DNA of 64,000 nt, taken from Bacteroidales bacterium (GTDB lineage: Bacteria > Bacteroidota > Bacteroidia > Bacteroidales > P3). The position numbers and the translations under genes are program-made. The notes below the pieces were generated by a model. It ran no database searches, was not told the origin of the DNA, and saw nothing but the letters and a program-made list of their open reading frames with translations. The stretch is from contig JAGCZH010000023.1 in NCBI GenBank assembly GCA_017960475.1, positions 1 through 64,000 of the forward strand. The letters are read 5' to 3'. How positions within the stretch are numbered: the first letter of the stretch is position 1; each line of letters begins with the position of its first letter. Positions 24,245 to 34,300 of this stretch are shown piece after piece.

Positions 24245-24979
24245 TTAGTGTGGGACACACTCTCCGTATATGTCGAACCATAAAGCTTTTTGCTGAACAA
24301 TTCTGAATCCCTGTGCTTTTGGGGGAGGCGTGGGAAAACTATGGTCGAATGACGTGTTTTTTTTCTTTTTTGAAGGGAATTTATCAAGGTAACTGCCGCC
24401 CATAAACAGAATGCTGTCGCCCTCGGTGACCATCTCTGCAACGTTGCCGTCCATATCGTAAAGCATTGTCTCATTGGGTATGAGAAGCGATGTCCTGTGT
24501 GGTTTGCCCTTGCTGTTGTCATGTGTCCATGCCACAAGATTGTGGTGGTTGCTGCCGGAATATATGTAGTGCTCCGTGGCGGCTCCGCCACGGCATGCGG
24601 TGAGCCATTCCTTCTTGGTGGGGAGGCGCCATTTGTGTCCTGTCGATATGTTGACTTGATGGCAGAATTCCTCGACCTCATCTTTGCTGATACCTGTCAC
24701 TGGCATCGAATCGCCCACCACCTCGGAAGGGTTTGATCTCATATACCATTCCCAAAGGTCTTGTGTGATTTCTTCGCAGGTTATCCAGAAACCATCCATC
24801 TGCACAATGTATCCATACTCTTCGCTCATCTCCGAGGCCAAAGTGTCGCCATAGCAAATCCATTTCACAGGATGATTCTGCTTGTTAGACTCAAGGATAC
24901 TGCCCGGCTGTGGAACAGCATTGACCTGAGCCGATGTCGAAGAGGCAATGATTATAAATATAATGAGGGTCAGGATCAT
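24245..24979 (-). CDS. exported formylglycine-generating-enzyme-fold protein, probably non-catalytic
   Basis: This 244-residue protein has a signal peptide (ILTLIIFIIIASSTSAQ). Residues 45-225 match the FGE-sulfatase/SUMF1 fold: ITQDLWEWYMRSNPSE, PVTGISKDEVEEFCHQVN, WRLPTKKEWLTACRGG, LYDMDGNVAEM, GGSYLD and GFRIV. The cysteine pair used by true formylglycine-generating enzymes near the C-terminal GFR motif is missing (GFRIVQQ), so sulfatase activation is unlikely. In Bacteroidota such domains often serve in envelope lipoproteins of unclear role. It lies upstream of aguB across a repeat tract; functional linkage is not implied. Confidence 0.82.
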   Translation of the reverse strand: MILTLIIFIIIASSTSAQVNAVPQPGSILESNKQNHPVKWICYGDTLASEMSEEYGYIVQMDGFWITCEEITQDLWEWYMRSNPSEVVGDSMPVTGISKDEVEEFCHQVNISTGHKWRLPTKKEWLTACRGGAATEHYIYSGSNHHNLVAWTHDNSKGKPHRTSLLIPNETMLYDMDGNVAEMVTEGDSILFMGGSYLDKFPSKKKKNTSFDHSFPTPPPKAQGFRIVQQKALWFDIYGECVPH

Positions 24980-25049
24980 TCAATAGTGCTTGTTGGAAGG
25001 ATTCTAGAGTTGATTGCGAAGCCTTTTTCTAGCGGAGATTACAAACTCT

Positions 25050-26846
25050 CTATTCTGTTATAAGCATGAATTCCACACGGGCTTGAAGTCCACGGGTTTC
25101 AAGTATGCGGTTGAGAGCCTCTGTGGCTGCGTTGCCGCCAATCCAGACGCGGTCGCCGGCTTGGGGTGCAAGTGTCTGGATTTTGGCGGTTCCCGACGAA
25201 TGGTCTTTGTATTTTGATAGCTCCTCCATTATGCTTTCGTCAGCGGGGTAGTCGACGACAGTGTATTTTTTCACACCGGCGCTGTCTGCGGCTATGCTTA
25301 TGGCGTCGTCAAGGCCGCCAAGAGCGTCGACAAGACCCAGTTTGAGGGCGTCACGTCCTGTCCATACTCGTCCACGGGCTATGCTATCGACATAGTCGTA
25401 TTGGAGCCCGCGCCCTTTGGCAACACGACTGACAAAGACGGTGTAGAACTCCTCGACATTGCGTTGCATGAGCTCGAGCACTTTGGGCGACATGGGTCTC
25501 ATAATGCTCATGCCGGCGGCGTTGGTGTTAGTAAGTACGGTATCGGTGGTTATGCCCAGGAATCGCTTCAGCGTGCCGCCAACTTCAGGAATAGAGGCGA
25601 AGACTCCAATGCTGCCGGTGATTGTGGTGGGCTGGGCAACGATATAGTTTGCGTTGCAAGATATCTCATAACCTGCCGAGGCGGCGACATCGCCCATCGA
25701 CACCACCACAGGCTTTTTGGCTTTGGCTCTAATGACGGCATTGGTCATGATCTCTGATGCTGTGACTTGTCCGCCAGGGGAGTTCACTCTGAGGACAATG
25801 GCTTTGATGTCGTCGTCTTTGGCGGCGTTGTCGAGAGCTTTCGTTATCTTGTCGGAATAAACAGCGGTTTTGATGCCGTCGCCCTCCACGACATCGCCTT
25901 CAGCGTATATTACGGCGATTTTGTCTTTCGATATTGTTGTCGGTTTTATTGTTTTGCGGTAATCTGATAGGTCTATGCTTTTTTTGCATCCATAGTCTTT
26001 CTCCAAGGTCTTCACCACTTCGTTCTCAAAACAGAGTCTGTCGATGAGTTTCTGTTTTACGGCGTCCTCGGGCAGGCATGCGGAGAGGTCGTTGGCCATG
26101 ATGTTCAGTTCCTCTGTACTTATGTCTCGCGCCTCTGCAATCTGCTCAATGACATATTGCCAAATGCTGTTGATGTATTGTCGTATTTGTACCTTGTTGG
26201 CGTCACTCATGTGATTCATGGTGTACATCTCGCCGGCACTCTTGTAGCTGTTGCTCTTGGGACGTACAAGTGTCATCTTTACAGCTAGCTTGTCAAGCAT
26301 CTCCTTGAAGAAAAGTCCTTCGGCGCCTATGCCTTGGAAGTAAAGAACCCCCGATGGATTCATAAATACGCTGTCGGCGACAGAGGCAAGGAAGTACGAC
26401 TGCTGACTGTAGTTGTCGGCATAGGCGAACACGGGTTTGCCACTTTCACTGAAATCCTCAAGCGCTTGGCGCAATTCCTCGCTGCGCCCCCATGAATGTG
26501 GGTATGTGCTGCCAAAATACAGATATATTCCATTTATTTTTTCGTCGTTGGCGGCAGCGTTGATGCTACGCAGCATGTCGTTGAAACCTACACTGTTACT
26601 TTTGTTTATCCAACTGTTTAATTCGCTAGGCGAACGCTCCTCCAAGGCACAGGTGAGGTCTATCTTGAGAAATGTTCCCTTGGCGACGACAGGGGTATCC
26701 TCTTTGGTCAGTGAGCCTATTATGCCGAAAAACATCAGTAGCTTGAATATCCCGATGCATACCATCACAATAAGGGTTCCTACTGCCGATGCCAGCATGA
26801 TTTTGCCAAACGATGGCTTGTTTTGGGTAGCGTTGTTGTCTGCCAT
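25050..26846 (-). CDS. sppA: signal peptide peptidase SppA, 67-kDa type
   Basis: The 598-residue protein has one N-terminal membrane helix (about 18-45) and two S49 domains. The predicted dyad is Lys202 in SYKSAGE and Ser390 in GDVAASAGY, spaced like Lys209/Ser409 of E. coli SppA. NSPGGQVTASE (about 355-365) forms the oxyanion region. It degrades cleaved signal peptides at the inner membrane as a periplasm-facing tetramer. Monocistronic on the minus strand, divergent from the S41 protease gene across 320 bp. Confidence 0.94.
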   Translation of the reverse strand: MADNNATQNKPSFGKIMLASAVGTLIVMVCIGIFKLLMFFGIIGSLTKEDTPVVAKGTFLKIDLTCALEERSPSELNSWINKSNSVGFNDMLRSINAAANDEKINGIYLYFGSTYPHSWGRSEELRQALEDFSESGKPVFAYADNYSQQSYFLASVADSVFMNPSGVLYFQGIGAEGLFFKEMLDKLAVKMTLVRPKSNSYKSAGEMYTMNHMSDANKVQIRQYINSIWQYVIEQIAEARDISTEELNIMANDLSACLPEDAVKQKLIDRLCFENEVVKTLEKDYGCKKSIDLSDYRKTIKPTTISKDKIAVIYAEGDVVEGDGIKTAVYSDKITKALDNAAKDDDIKAIVLRVNSPGGQVTASEIMTNAVIRAKAKKPVVVSMGDVAASAGYEISCNANYIVAQPTTITGSIGVFASIPEVGGTLKRFLGITTDTVLTNTNAAGMSIMRPMSPKVLELMQRNVEEFYTVFVSRVAKGRGLQYDYVDSIARGRVWTGRDALKLGLVDALGGLDDAISIAADSAGVKKYTVVDYPADESIMEELSKYKDHSSGTAKIQTLAPQAGDRVWIGGNAATEALNRILETRGLQARVEFMLITE

Positions 26847-26950
26847 ATATTATGAATTTGAAATTAATCTTACTTTATTTATTTGGTAACACTGAAAAGT
26901 AACGAAACGATGTTGATGTCTTTCCATCCTTTTCTAACCTTTCCAACCTT

Positions 26951-26965
26951 TTAACCTAAGGTTAA
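26951..26965. repeat. 15-bp palindrome TTAACCT-A-AGGTTAA
   Basis: Perfect 7-bp arms around a central A at the end of the AACC tract in the sppA/S41 divergent region, about 105 bp from the sppA start. It may be an operator or may result from the repeat tract meeting its own complement. Confidence 0.4.
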
Positions 26966-27119
26966 CGTGTAATGTTCGATAATATTTTACTTCCTATAAA
27001 ATAAAATGTCATAATAAACGTTAGAAAAGGGTTCTTATTATAATGGTGTTTTGACTCAGTGAAACCATGTACAAATCAGAATTCCAGTATAATAATGACG
27101 TTATTACGATCCGTTTTAT

Positions 27120-27127
27120 TATTTTTG
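27120..27127 (+). promoter_or_regulatory. Bacteroides-type -7 promoter box for the S41 protease gene
   Basis: TATTTTTG matches TAnnTTTG; transcription would start near 27134, leaving a leader of about 33 nt. No convincing -33 TTTG is present. Confidence 0.5.
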
Positions 27128-27166
27128 TTGTAGCTAGTTAAACCGTCTTTTTAATCCATTCTTCAA

Positions 27167-28906
27167 ATGTCAAAGACTTCAGTTAAAATAACCCTGTTGC
27201 TATCGCTCTTAAGTGTCAATATTCCAATAATCAGCGCCCAGAATGCCGACTCGTCACACTTCCGGAGGATTAATCAGGTCGACGAGTATATCGAAAAATA
27301 TTATGTTGAGCAGCCTAACTATCAAAAAATCACTGAAAAGGCCGTCTCGTCCATGCTCGCCGAACTTGACCCACATAGTCTTTATATCCCAGCCAAAGAC
27401 GTGCAGCGTACCAATGAAGGGCTCCAGGCCAATTTTGAGGGTGTCGGCATCTCTTTCCAGATTGTCGACGACACAATCTCTGTGACCGATGTTATCGTCG
27501 GCGGTCCCTCCGAACATGTGGGCTTGATGATTGGTGACAAATTGCTAAAGGTCGACGACACTGTCGCCACCTTCAAAGGTGTCAACAACAATTTCGTTTT
27601 CCGCCATTTGCGTGGCAAAAAGGGCACCGTCGTGAATCTTACCGTTAAACGACAGGGCATTGACAAGCCTTTGGAGTTCAGGATTGTGCGCGACAAAGTG
27701 CCTATCTATTCCATCGACACCTACTTTATGGTTGAGGATGAGGTGGGTTACATCCGTTTGGCCCGTTTTGCCCGCACCTCGCACCAAGAGCTCCGCGAAG
27801 CCATCCGTAAGCTGAAAAAAGAAGGCATGAAGAGACTCATTTTCGATCTCCGCGGTAACGGTGGCGGTTATCTCGATATAGCTTTCGCTGTCGCCAACGA
27901 GTTCCTTGATGCCAGAAAACTGATTGTCTATACCGAAGGTGAGAAATCCCCCCGACAGAACCTCGTTTCCCGCCGTGGCGGAAGTTATACTTCAGGTCCG
28001 CTGGTGATCCTTATAGACGAATATTCAGCCTCCGCTTCCGAAATCGTTTCCGGAGCTGTTCAGGATTGGGACAGGGGTACACTTGTCGGTCGTCGTACCT
28101 TTGGCAAGGGATTGGTGCAGAGAATGTTCGAAATATACGACGGTGCCCAAATCCGTCTTACAACCGCACGCTACTACACTCCTTCGGGACGTTGCATACA
28201 GAAGCCCTACGACAAAGGTACCGACGCATACAATCATGAACTTCAGAACCGCTACGATATGGGAGAGCTTCGTTCTGCCGACTCGGTCTCCTATCCTGAC
28301 TCCCTCAAATTTTACACCTCCACCGGCCGTGTTGTCTATGGCGGAGGTGGCATTATGCCCGATGTCTTTGTCCCTATCGATACCGTTCGCCTCTCCGACT
28401 ATTTCCTCTCTCTGCGCTCTGCTGGAGCTTTCAACACCTTTGCGCTCTCTTGGGCCGACAACCACCGAAACGATAGCCTCTACTCCGATTTCGACGCCTT
28501 TATGCGTAACTACGACTCTCTTGCCGTCGCCAAGGCTTTCGACGAATATGCCGCAACCAAAAAAGTGTCCCGCTCCGAAGTCAAAGGTGAATGGGTGGCC
28601 TCGTGGATGAACGACCAGGCCCGCGCCCTCGTGAAAGACAGCCTGAACGCCATCCATGCCGATAGCTATGAGAATTATCTTTCTCGGCTGTTGGCCGACG
28701 AGCAGTTCCTGCAAAAACTTAGAGATAAAGCCAAAAGCGAGGATAAACGTAGCGAAATCATCAACCGTCATAGCGACATTTACCTCGGATACATGATTAA
28801 GTCCTTGATTGCCCGCAACCTCTACGGTATTGAGTACTATTATCGCGTCATGCGCGATTACGACGAAGGTCTCAAACAAGCCATCAAGACAGTCAAAGAA
28901 ATGTGA
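27167..28906 (+). CDS. S41 C-terminal processing protease
   Basis: This 579-residue protein has a signal peptide (ending IISAQ, residue 25), an N-terminal helical segment with LAELDPHSLYIP, a PDZ domain (about 85-170; GVGISF, GPSEHVGLMIGDKLLKVDD), and the S41 catalytic core with RGNGGGYLD (229-237), nucleophile Ser289 in YSASASEI and Lys314 in FGKGLVQ, spaced 25 as in E. coli Prc. It trims or degrades envelope proteins in the periplasm. Residues 400-579 form a helical C-terminal extension seen in Bacteroidota relatives. A small anchored protein follows after 73 bp. Confidence 0.93.
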   Translation: MSKTSVKITLLLSLLSVNIPIISAQNADSSHFRRINQVDEYIEKYYVEQPNYQKITEKAVSSMLAELDPHSLYIPAKDVQRTNEGLQANFEGVGISFQIVDDTISVTDVIVGGPSEHVGLMIGDKLLKVDDTVATFKGVNNNFVFRHLRGKKGTVVNLTVKRQGIDKPLEFRIVRDKVPIYSIDTYFMVEDEVGYIRLARFARTSHQELREAIRKLKKEGMKRLIFDLRGNGGGYLDIAFAVANEFLDARKLIVYTEGEKSPRQNLVSRRGGSYTSGPLVILIDEYSASASEIVSGAVQDWDRGTLVGRRTFGKGLVQRMFEIYDGAQIRLTTARYYTPSGRCIQKPYDKGTDAYNHELQNRYDMGELRSADSVSYPDSLKFYTSTGRVVYGGGGIMPDVFVPIDTVRLSDYFLSLRSAGAFNTFALSWADNHRNDSLYSDFDAFMRNYDSLAVAKAFDEYAATKKVSRSEVKGEWVASWMNDQARALVKDSLNAIHADSYENYLSRLLADEQFLQKLRDKAKSEDKRSEIINRHSDIYLGYMIKSLIARNLYGIEYYYRVMRDYDEGLKQAIKTVKEM

Positions 28907-28979
28907 ACCTCTCTCTGTTCAGACAATTTTTAGAATACCACAAGCATACTTTTGAATATCTTTTAACCTGATCATAAGC

Positions 28980-29615
28980 TTGAAAAACATCAACCTACCT
29001 ATCGTTCTTACCGTGGCGGCTCTCTCGTCGCTGTCTATGGTGCTCTTTTTTGTCGACCGACAAAAATACGTCGATGTCGCACCTGTCGTTCAGCCTGTCG
29101 AAACCGACTCCACCGATATGATTGATGAAATTGATTATTACAATCAGGTCGCCGACGAGTTTATCGCCACCCTACCTCTTGACAAGAGGGTTATAGCTCG
29201 TCTTGTCGACGATCTCAATCATCATGTGATGTATTACGAGTCGGCTCTTCGCCCATCTTGCTATCTCTATGATTTGGAGAGTATGACAACTTCAGTTGTC
29301 TTTGGTGGTGGCAACGGTTTTTATATCGACACCAGATTGTTGATTGTAGGCACAGTGACCGAATGCCGCAGGATAGGAGAGTGGGCTGTTTTTATCTGCA
29401 CCAATGACGCACCCGAGGCTACTCTGATGAATGCCGCTATAGCCTTCCGTTTGAATGTTTATAGCCACGAGATGGTTTATATTGGCGAAGGGTCGTCGAT
29501 AAAGTTCATTTCCGACGAACAGTTGGATGTCGAAGAGGCTCATGTCGAGTATGTTAGTTTCTTTACTGGCGAGGCAAACTTCTCATATTCTCATAAGCAA
29601 ATCGACATCTTTTAA
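28980..29615 (+). CDS. membrane-anchored protein of unknown function
   Basis: The 211-residue product starts with TTG (reading MKNINLPIV), has one N-terminal hydrophobic helix (about residues 5-24) and then a soluble, acidic domain likely in the periplasm. No cysteines suited to lipidation and no enzyme motifs are seen. I do not recognise a family. It follows the S41 protease in the same direction with a short AACC-like leader (ATCTTTTAACC), so it could share its transcript. Next comes a 378-bp gap. Confidence 0.7.
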   Translation: MKNINLPIVLTVAALSSLSMVLFFVDRQKYVDVAPVVQPVETDSTDMIDEIDYYNQVADEFIATLPLDKRVIARLVDDLNHHVMYYESALRPSCYLYDLESMTTSVVFGGGNGFYIDTRLLIVGTVTECRRIGEWAVFICTNDAPEATLMNAAIAFRLNVYSHEMVYIGEGSSIKFISDEQLDVEEAHVEYVSFFTGEANFSYSHKQIDIF

Positions 29616-29658
29616 TCAACTCTCGACGGCTAACTTTTGAAATTTGAATTTTGTTTTT

Positions 29659-29688
29659 TTTTCAATTTTCAACTTTCAATTTTCAATC
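29659..29688 (+). repeat. TTTTCAATTTTCAACTTTCAA repeat
   Basis: Four units (TTCAA-TTTTCAA-CTTTCAA-TTTTCAA) just after the stop of the anchored hypothetical. Same family as 23157-23193, there in the opposite orientation relative to the plus strand. Confidence 0.65.
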
Positions 29689-29697
29689 TCCCCTCAT

Positions 29698-29730
29698 AGC
29701 GGACTCATAGCGGACTCATAGCGGACTCAT
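29698..29730 (+). repeat. three exact tandem copies of AGCGGACTCAT
   Basis: Three perfect 11-bp units at 29698-29708, 29709-29719 and 29720-29730, preceded by a partial CTCAT. A second locus with 1.6 copies stands at 47879-47896. The unit is far more GC-rich than its surroundings, unlike the AT-rich low-complexity repeats nearby, so it is not explained by base composition. Confidence 0.85.
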
Positions 29731-29907
29731 GGCCGATAAATTTTGTTTTTTCGCCATTGTCATATTGATGAGAATTCTGGTAAATGCACATGTTTTTTTT
29801 GCATATCGTTTGACGCTGGCAGTATTCACACTTATTGACTTATTACCGGAAGTCAGCGGAATGAAAGTTTTTTTTCCTTCTCCAGCGCATATTTCAATAT
29901 AATTTTG

Positions 29908-29915
29908 TATATTTG
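29908..29915 (+). promoter_or_regulatory. Bacteroides-type -7 promoter box for arginine deiminase
   Basis: TATATTTG followed by C matches TAnnTTTG. Predicted start near 29922 leaves an AT-rich leader of about 70 nt before the arcA ATG. No clear -33 TTTG. Confidence 0.5.
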
Positions 29916-29993
29916 CATTTTTAGAATGTTTTGCTATTGCAAATATCTTTTTGAATTGCAATAATAAAGCGTTTTTTTGATATTATTATATTT

Positions 29994-31253
29994 ATGTTAT
30001 TATCTGAAAACAATAATAAAAGAACATCAATCAGTGTAAGCTCGGAGATAGGCAAGTTGAATGCTGTATTGCTTCACAAGCCAGGTGTAGAGATTGAGCG
30101 AATGACACCATCCAATGCCGCCGAGGCATTGTATAGCGATATTTTGAACAAGAATATTGTCGACGAGGAATACCGCAACTTCTGCGGCGTTTTTGAGAAA
30201 TGCTGCCAGGTATATTATGTCGGCGACCTTATTCAGTCTTTGCTTGAAGATGACGACCTATGCAAATCATTGGTCACTCAGAGCTGTTTCGCCGAAGGCG
30301 CCGAATACCTTGTCGATGAGCTTATGACATTGGATACTAAAACTATCGCCACTGCCCTTATCGAGGGCTTTCCTTACAGAAAAGGCAAAGATCCTGTGCG
30401 CTTTGAGTCCCGCCGCTATGTTTTGCGTCCCCTCTACAATCTGTTTTTCACTCGCGATGCGTCATCGTCAGTCTTCGATAGGGTCCTTATCAACTCTATG
30501 TCGTTTGATGTCCGCAAACGTGAGAATTTGATTTACAAGGCTATATTTAAATATTACTTCAAATGTGGTGTCATCAATGCCCAAGAGTGGAACCAGGCAG
30601 CGCGCACCGAAGGCGGCGACGTTCAGATTGGTCGCAGCGACCTGCTCTGCATTGGCGAAGGCATACGCACCAACGCCAAGGGTATTCAGTTTCTGGCTGA
30701 GGAGTTCAAAAACCGACCGAAATTCAATATTATTGTTCAGCAGCTGCCCCATACACCGGAGTCTTTCATTCATCTTGACATGGTCTACACCTTCCTTGAG
30801 CGTGACCGCTGCATGATGTACGAGCCTATGTTGCGTAAAAGCAACGAGTTCGCGGGTAAAGCCACCACATGGATTGAGATTGACAACGGCAAGATAAAGT
30901 GTCACGACTGCAAGGATATGCTTGTGGCTTTGAAACATGTGGGTATCGATATGGAGCCCGTCTTTTGCGGTGGAGATGACTTGTGGATGCAGCAGCGTGA
31001 ACAATGGCATAGTGGCGCCAACTTCTTCGCCCTCGCCCCTGGTAAAGTCATTGGCTATCGTCGCAACAGTCACACCATCGATGCTCTTGATAAGGCTGGC
31101 TTCAGTGTCCTTCGCGCCGAGGATGTGGTCTCTGGATCGGTCTCCATCGATGACTATAATCGTTGTGTGGTGACCTTCGCCGCCAGCGAGTTGCCTCGTG
31201 CCGGCGGTGGTGCCCGCTGCATGACAATGCCTATTAATAGATGTGAGCTGTAA
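29994..31253 (+). CDS. arcA: arginine deiminase
   Basis: The 419-residue enzyme hydrolyses L-arginine to citrulline and ammonia. Family motifs: KLNAVLLHKPGVEIERMTP near the start, NLFFTRDAS (about 148-156) with substrate Asp, EGGDV (about 208-212), FIHLDMVYTF (His/Asp of the catalytic centre), and the nucleophile loop LPRAGGGARCMTMPI with Cys409. Length is typical of bacterial ArcA. No ornithine carbamoyltransferase, carbamate kinase or arginine/ornithine antiporter is next to it, so energy yield from a full ADI pathway cannot be assumed; nitrogen release or acid resistance is possible. Monocistronic. Confidence 0.93.
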   Translation: MLLSENNNKRTSISVSSEIGKLNAVLLHKPGVEIERMTPSNAAEALYSDILNKNIVDEEYRNFCGVFEKCCQVYYVGDLIQSLLEDDDLCKSLVTQSCFAEGAEYLVDELMTLDTKTIATALIEGFPYRKGKDPVRFESRRYVLRPLYNLFFTRDASSSVFDRVLINSMSFDVRKRENLIYKAIFKYYFKCGVINAQEWNQAARTEGGDVQIGRSDLLCIGEGIRTNAKGIQFLAEEFKNRPKFNIIVQQLPHTPESFIHLDMVYTFLERDRCMMYEPMLRKSNEFAGKATTWIEIDNGKIKCHDCKDMLVALKHVGIDMEPVFCGGDDLWMQQREQWHSGANFFALAPGKVIGYRRNSHTIDALDKAGFSVLRAEDVVSGSVSIDDYNRCVVTFAASELPRAGGGARCMTMPINRCEL

Positions 31254-31274
31254 ACACTTCTTATATCAACTCCC

Positions 31275-31380
31275 ATTAATCTTTAAACGATAAACCCTTA
31301 ACCACTAAATATTGAAACGTAAGTTCTTAACCCAATAACTTTCAAACGTAAAACGTTAAACTCTAAAACTTTTTAACCAT
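31275..31380 (+). repeat. AAC-rich leader tract before the GT117 gene
   Basis: Alternating units like CTTTAAACG, CCCTTAACC, CTTTCAAACG and CTCTAAAAC fill the space between arcA and the GT117 start codon. Looser than the tract before htrA but of the same base pattern. No -7 box is found, so the promoter is not evident. Confidence 0.45.
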
Positions 31381-31385
31381 ATCTT

Positions 31386-34300
31386 ATGGACAAGACATTG
31401 AAACAGTATCATTTGGTGAATAACGTCATTGGCTGGTTGATAGGTATCATAGCCTGTGCCGTTTACATCATGACTGCCGAGGCGACAGCCTCGTGGTGGG
31501 ACTGCGGCGAATACATCGCCACTGCATATAAAGTTCAAGTGGGACACCCTCCTGGAGCCCCCACTTTCCAAATCCTTGGTCGCCTCTTCTCGCTCTTTAC
31601 CGACCCCTATCATGCCGCTTTTGCCGTAAACGTTATGTCGGCGATATCAAGTGGTTTGGGTATCATGTTCCTCTATTGGACCATCACTCTCCTCGGCAAA
31701 AAGCTTCTGAAACCAGAGGAATTGGCGCTGAACAATACCAAGGTTTGGGCAGTCTTCGCCTCCGGCATAGTTGGCGCATTGGCATATACCTTCACCGACA
31801 CCTACTGGTTCTCGGCTGTCGAGGGCGAGGTTTACGCTATGTCCTCTTTCTTTACCGCCGTGGTGTTCTGGGCTATCCTGAAATGGGAGGAACAGTCGGA
31901 TGACAAACACTCTCTGCGTTGGTTGATACTGATTTCTTTCCTCGTTGGCATCGCCATCGGTGTCCACCTGTTGAACTTGCTGACCATTCCAGCGATCGTA
32001 TATGTTGTTTACTTCAAGAAATACCCCAAGACTACTTTGAAAGGATTTCTCGTTAGCGGTGGTATCTCTTTGGTTCTTCTCGCCGTGATCCTTTGGGGCG
32101 TTATCCCAGGCATCGTTAACCTCTCGTGCGATTTTGACGTCTTCTTCGTCAACAAGTTGCACATGGGCTTCAATACTGGTACAGTTGTGTTCTTCCTCAT
32201 CATCGCTTGCTTTGTGGCCTGGGGTATCTGGAACAACTCCCATTTCAACCGTCCCAGCAAGGCTGTCAATATCACCATCTTGGTCGTGATGTTCGCGCTT
32301 TTGTTTTTTGCCAAAATCGGTGCTGGCACATTCTCTTTCGGCTATTTTATTGTCCTCTTGTTGATTGCCGCCGCCGCATATTATATCATTAACGGCAAGA
32401 ACCGTGTGGTCACTAATGCAGCCATACTCAGTTTCCTCATGCTGGTTGTGGGCTATTCCACATTCTTCATTCTCGTCATTCGCGCCAACACCAATACCCC
32501 GCTTAACGAGAATGCTCCTAAAGACGCTGTCGCCATGCGTGCCTATCTTGGTCGCGAGCAATATGGTCAGACCCCTTTGCTCACCGGTCCCTATTATACC
32601 GCTGGCAACCCCAATGGATCTGAGAAGGATTATGCCAAATATATCCGTACTCAGGACGAGGAAGGCCGCGATTTCTATAAAGTGGTGGCCTATGCACAGA
32701 ATTATACCTATGATGAGAATCATACCGGTGTCTTCCCACGCATGTACAGCCCCGACAACGGTCGTTTGCACCCCCTCTATTATCGCTATTGGGCCGGCGA
32801 TCCTCCTGTTGGCAGCAAACCTACTTTCGCACAGAATATCGCCTTCTTCCATCGCTACCAAATGGGGTGGATGTATTGGCGCTACTTCATGTGGAACTTT
32901 TCTGGACGTCAGAACGATGTTCAAGGCCATCATTTCGACGACAATGAGGGTATGCAGGGCGTACATTTCCCAACAATCAACTACACCGACGGCAACTGGA
33001 TATCAGGCATTAAATATGTTGACGAAAAACGTCTAGGCCCGCAAGACAATCTGCCTGACGCTATGGCCAACAACAAAGCCCGCAATCGCTACTATATGCT
33101 GCCTCTGTTGCTTGGCGCGCTCGGACTTTTCTTCCATTGTGTCAAGAATCGCAAGGATGCCTTCGTCACCTTCATTATGTTCTTCATGACGGGTCTTGCT
33201 ATCGCCATTTACCTGAACATGCCTCCTCGCCAGCCTCGTGAGCGTGACTATGCTTTCGTTGGCTCTTTCTATTTCTTCAGTGTTTGGATCGGTTTGGGCG
33301 TCTTCGCTCTATACGAATGGCTCACTTCCAAGTTCGAAAAGAAAGAGCGCAACTATATTCTCGCCATTTCAGCGGTATGCATATTGCTTGGTGCCTTCGG
33401 TGGCGCTTGGTTCGTGTTGGGTATGGCTGGTGTCGTCGGTTTGATTGTATGCTTCGTCCGTATACCCGACAAATTAGCTCTGCCTATAGCTTTCGTGCTC
33501 TCTATGTCGGTGCCGATACTGTTGGCGGCGGAGAACTGGGACGACCACGACCGCTCCGAGAAAACCGCGGCCCGTGACTTCGCCAAAAACTATCTCGGCC
33601 TCGTCGACAAGAACGGCATTGTTATCACATTCGGCGACAACGACACATTCCCCTTGTGGTATATCCAAGAAGTCGAAGGTTGGCGCACCGACGTGCGTAT
33701 CCTCAACTACACTCTCTCTGGTATGCACTGGTATGTCGATCAACTCTATAATAAACTCTATGAGTCTGATCCACTTCCGTTCACTCTGCCTAGGGAAATG
33801 TATGGCATGGGCCACGAACTATTCTACTATCAGGACGGTCCTCGCATGGAGGTTACCGATGCACTCAAGATGGTGGCTGACAATCAAGACCAATTTGTCA
33901 CCTCTCAAAATGGTGAGACGGCTACATTGTTACCTACTAATAAGTTCAAAATCACTCTCGACAAGCCTAAGTTGGTTGCTAATGGTATCATTTCGCAACA
34001 ATTGGCCGACAGCATCCCTGATGCCATCTTCTTTGACTTGACAATCCGTGATAAAAGAGGCAGGTACTTGGTACGCAATGAGATGATGATGCTCGATATC
34101 ATTGGAACCAACCGCTTTGAGCGTCCTATGAGTATTATGAGCCCTTCCTATATTCGTGATGTCTTCCCTGTCGTTGACACTTACAGCATTGATGACGGAA
34201 TGCTCTCTCTCCTCGTGCCTTATCCCGTCTATTCCGGCGGCTCATATACCGACCGCACCAAGGATTATTTCCTCAAGGGTATTCGCAACGATGACGGAAG

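Larger units (their letters stand above)
26847..27166. other. 320-bp divergent intergenic region between sppA and the S41 protease gene
   Basis: No gene is visible. It contains an AACC-type tract (about 26923-26957), an embedded 15-bp palindrome (26951-26965), and a -7 box for the S41 gene (27120-27127). No matching box for sppA was found on the other strand. Confidence 0.7.
29616..29993. other. 378-bp intergenic region rich in short repeats
   Basis: Contains a TTTTCAA-type repeat (29659-29688), three exact copies of an 11-bp tandem unit (29698-29730), and a promoter box for the arginine deiminase gene (29908-29915). A minus-strand frame of 81 codons (29716-29961) has no start signal or recognisable protein character and is not taken as a gene. 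Confidence 0.7.

Noticed and set aside
28025-28879. 284-codon minus-strand open frame
   Set aside because: Mirror of the S41 protease gene; the protease motifs prove the plus strand is coding.
29716-29961. 81-codon minus-strand frame in the gap before arcA
   Set aside because: Reads through an arcA promoter box and part of the 11-bp repeat; no signal, domain or leader supports a gene.
31647-32966. 439-codon minus-strand open frame
   Set aside because: Antisense to the membrane half of the GT117 gene; no family pattern, rich in His, Glu and Asp as expected from complementing hydrophobic codons.
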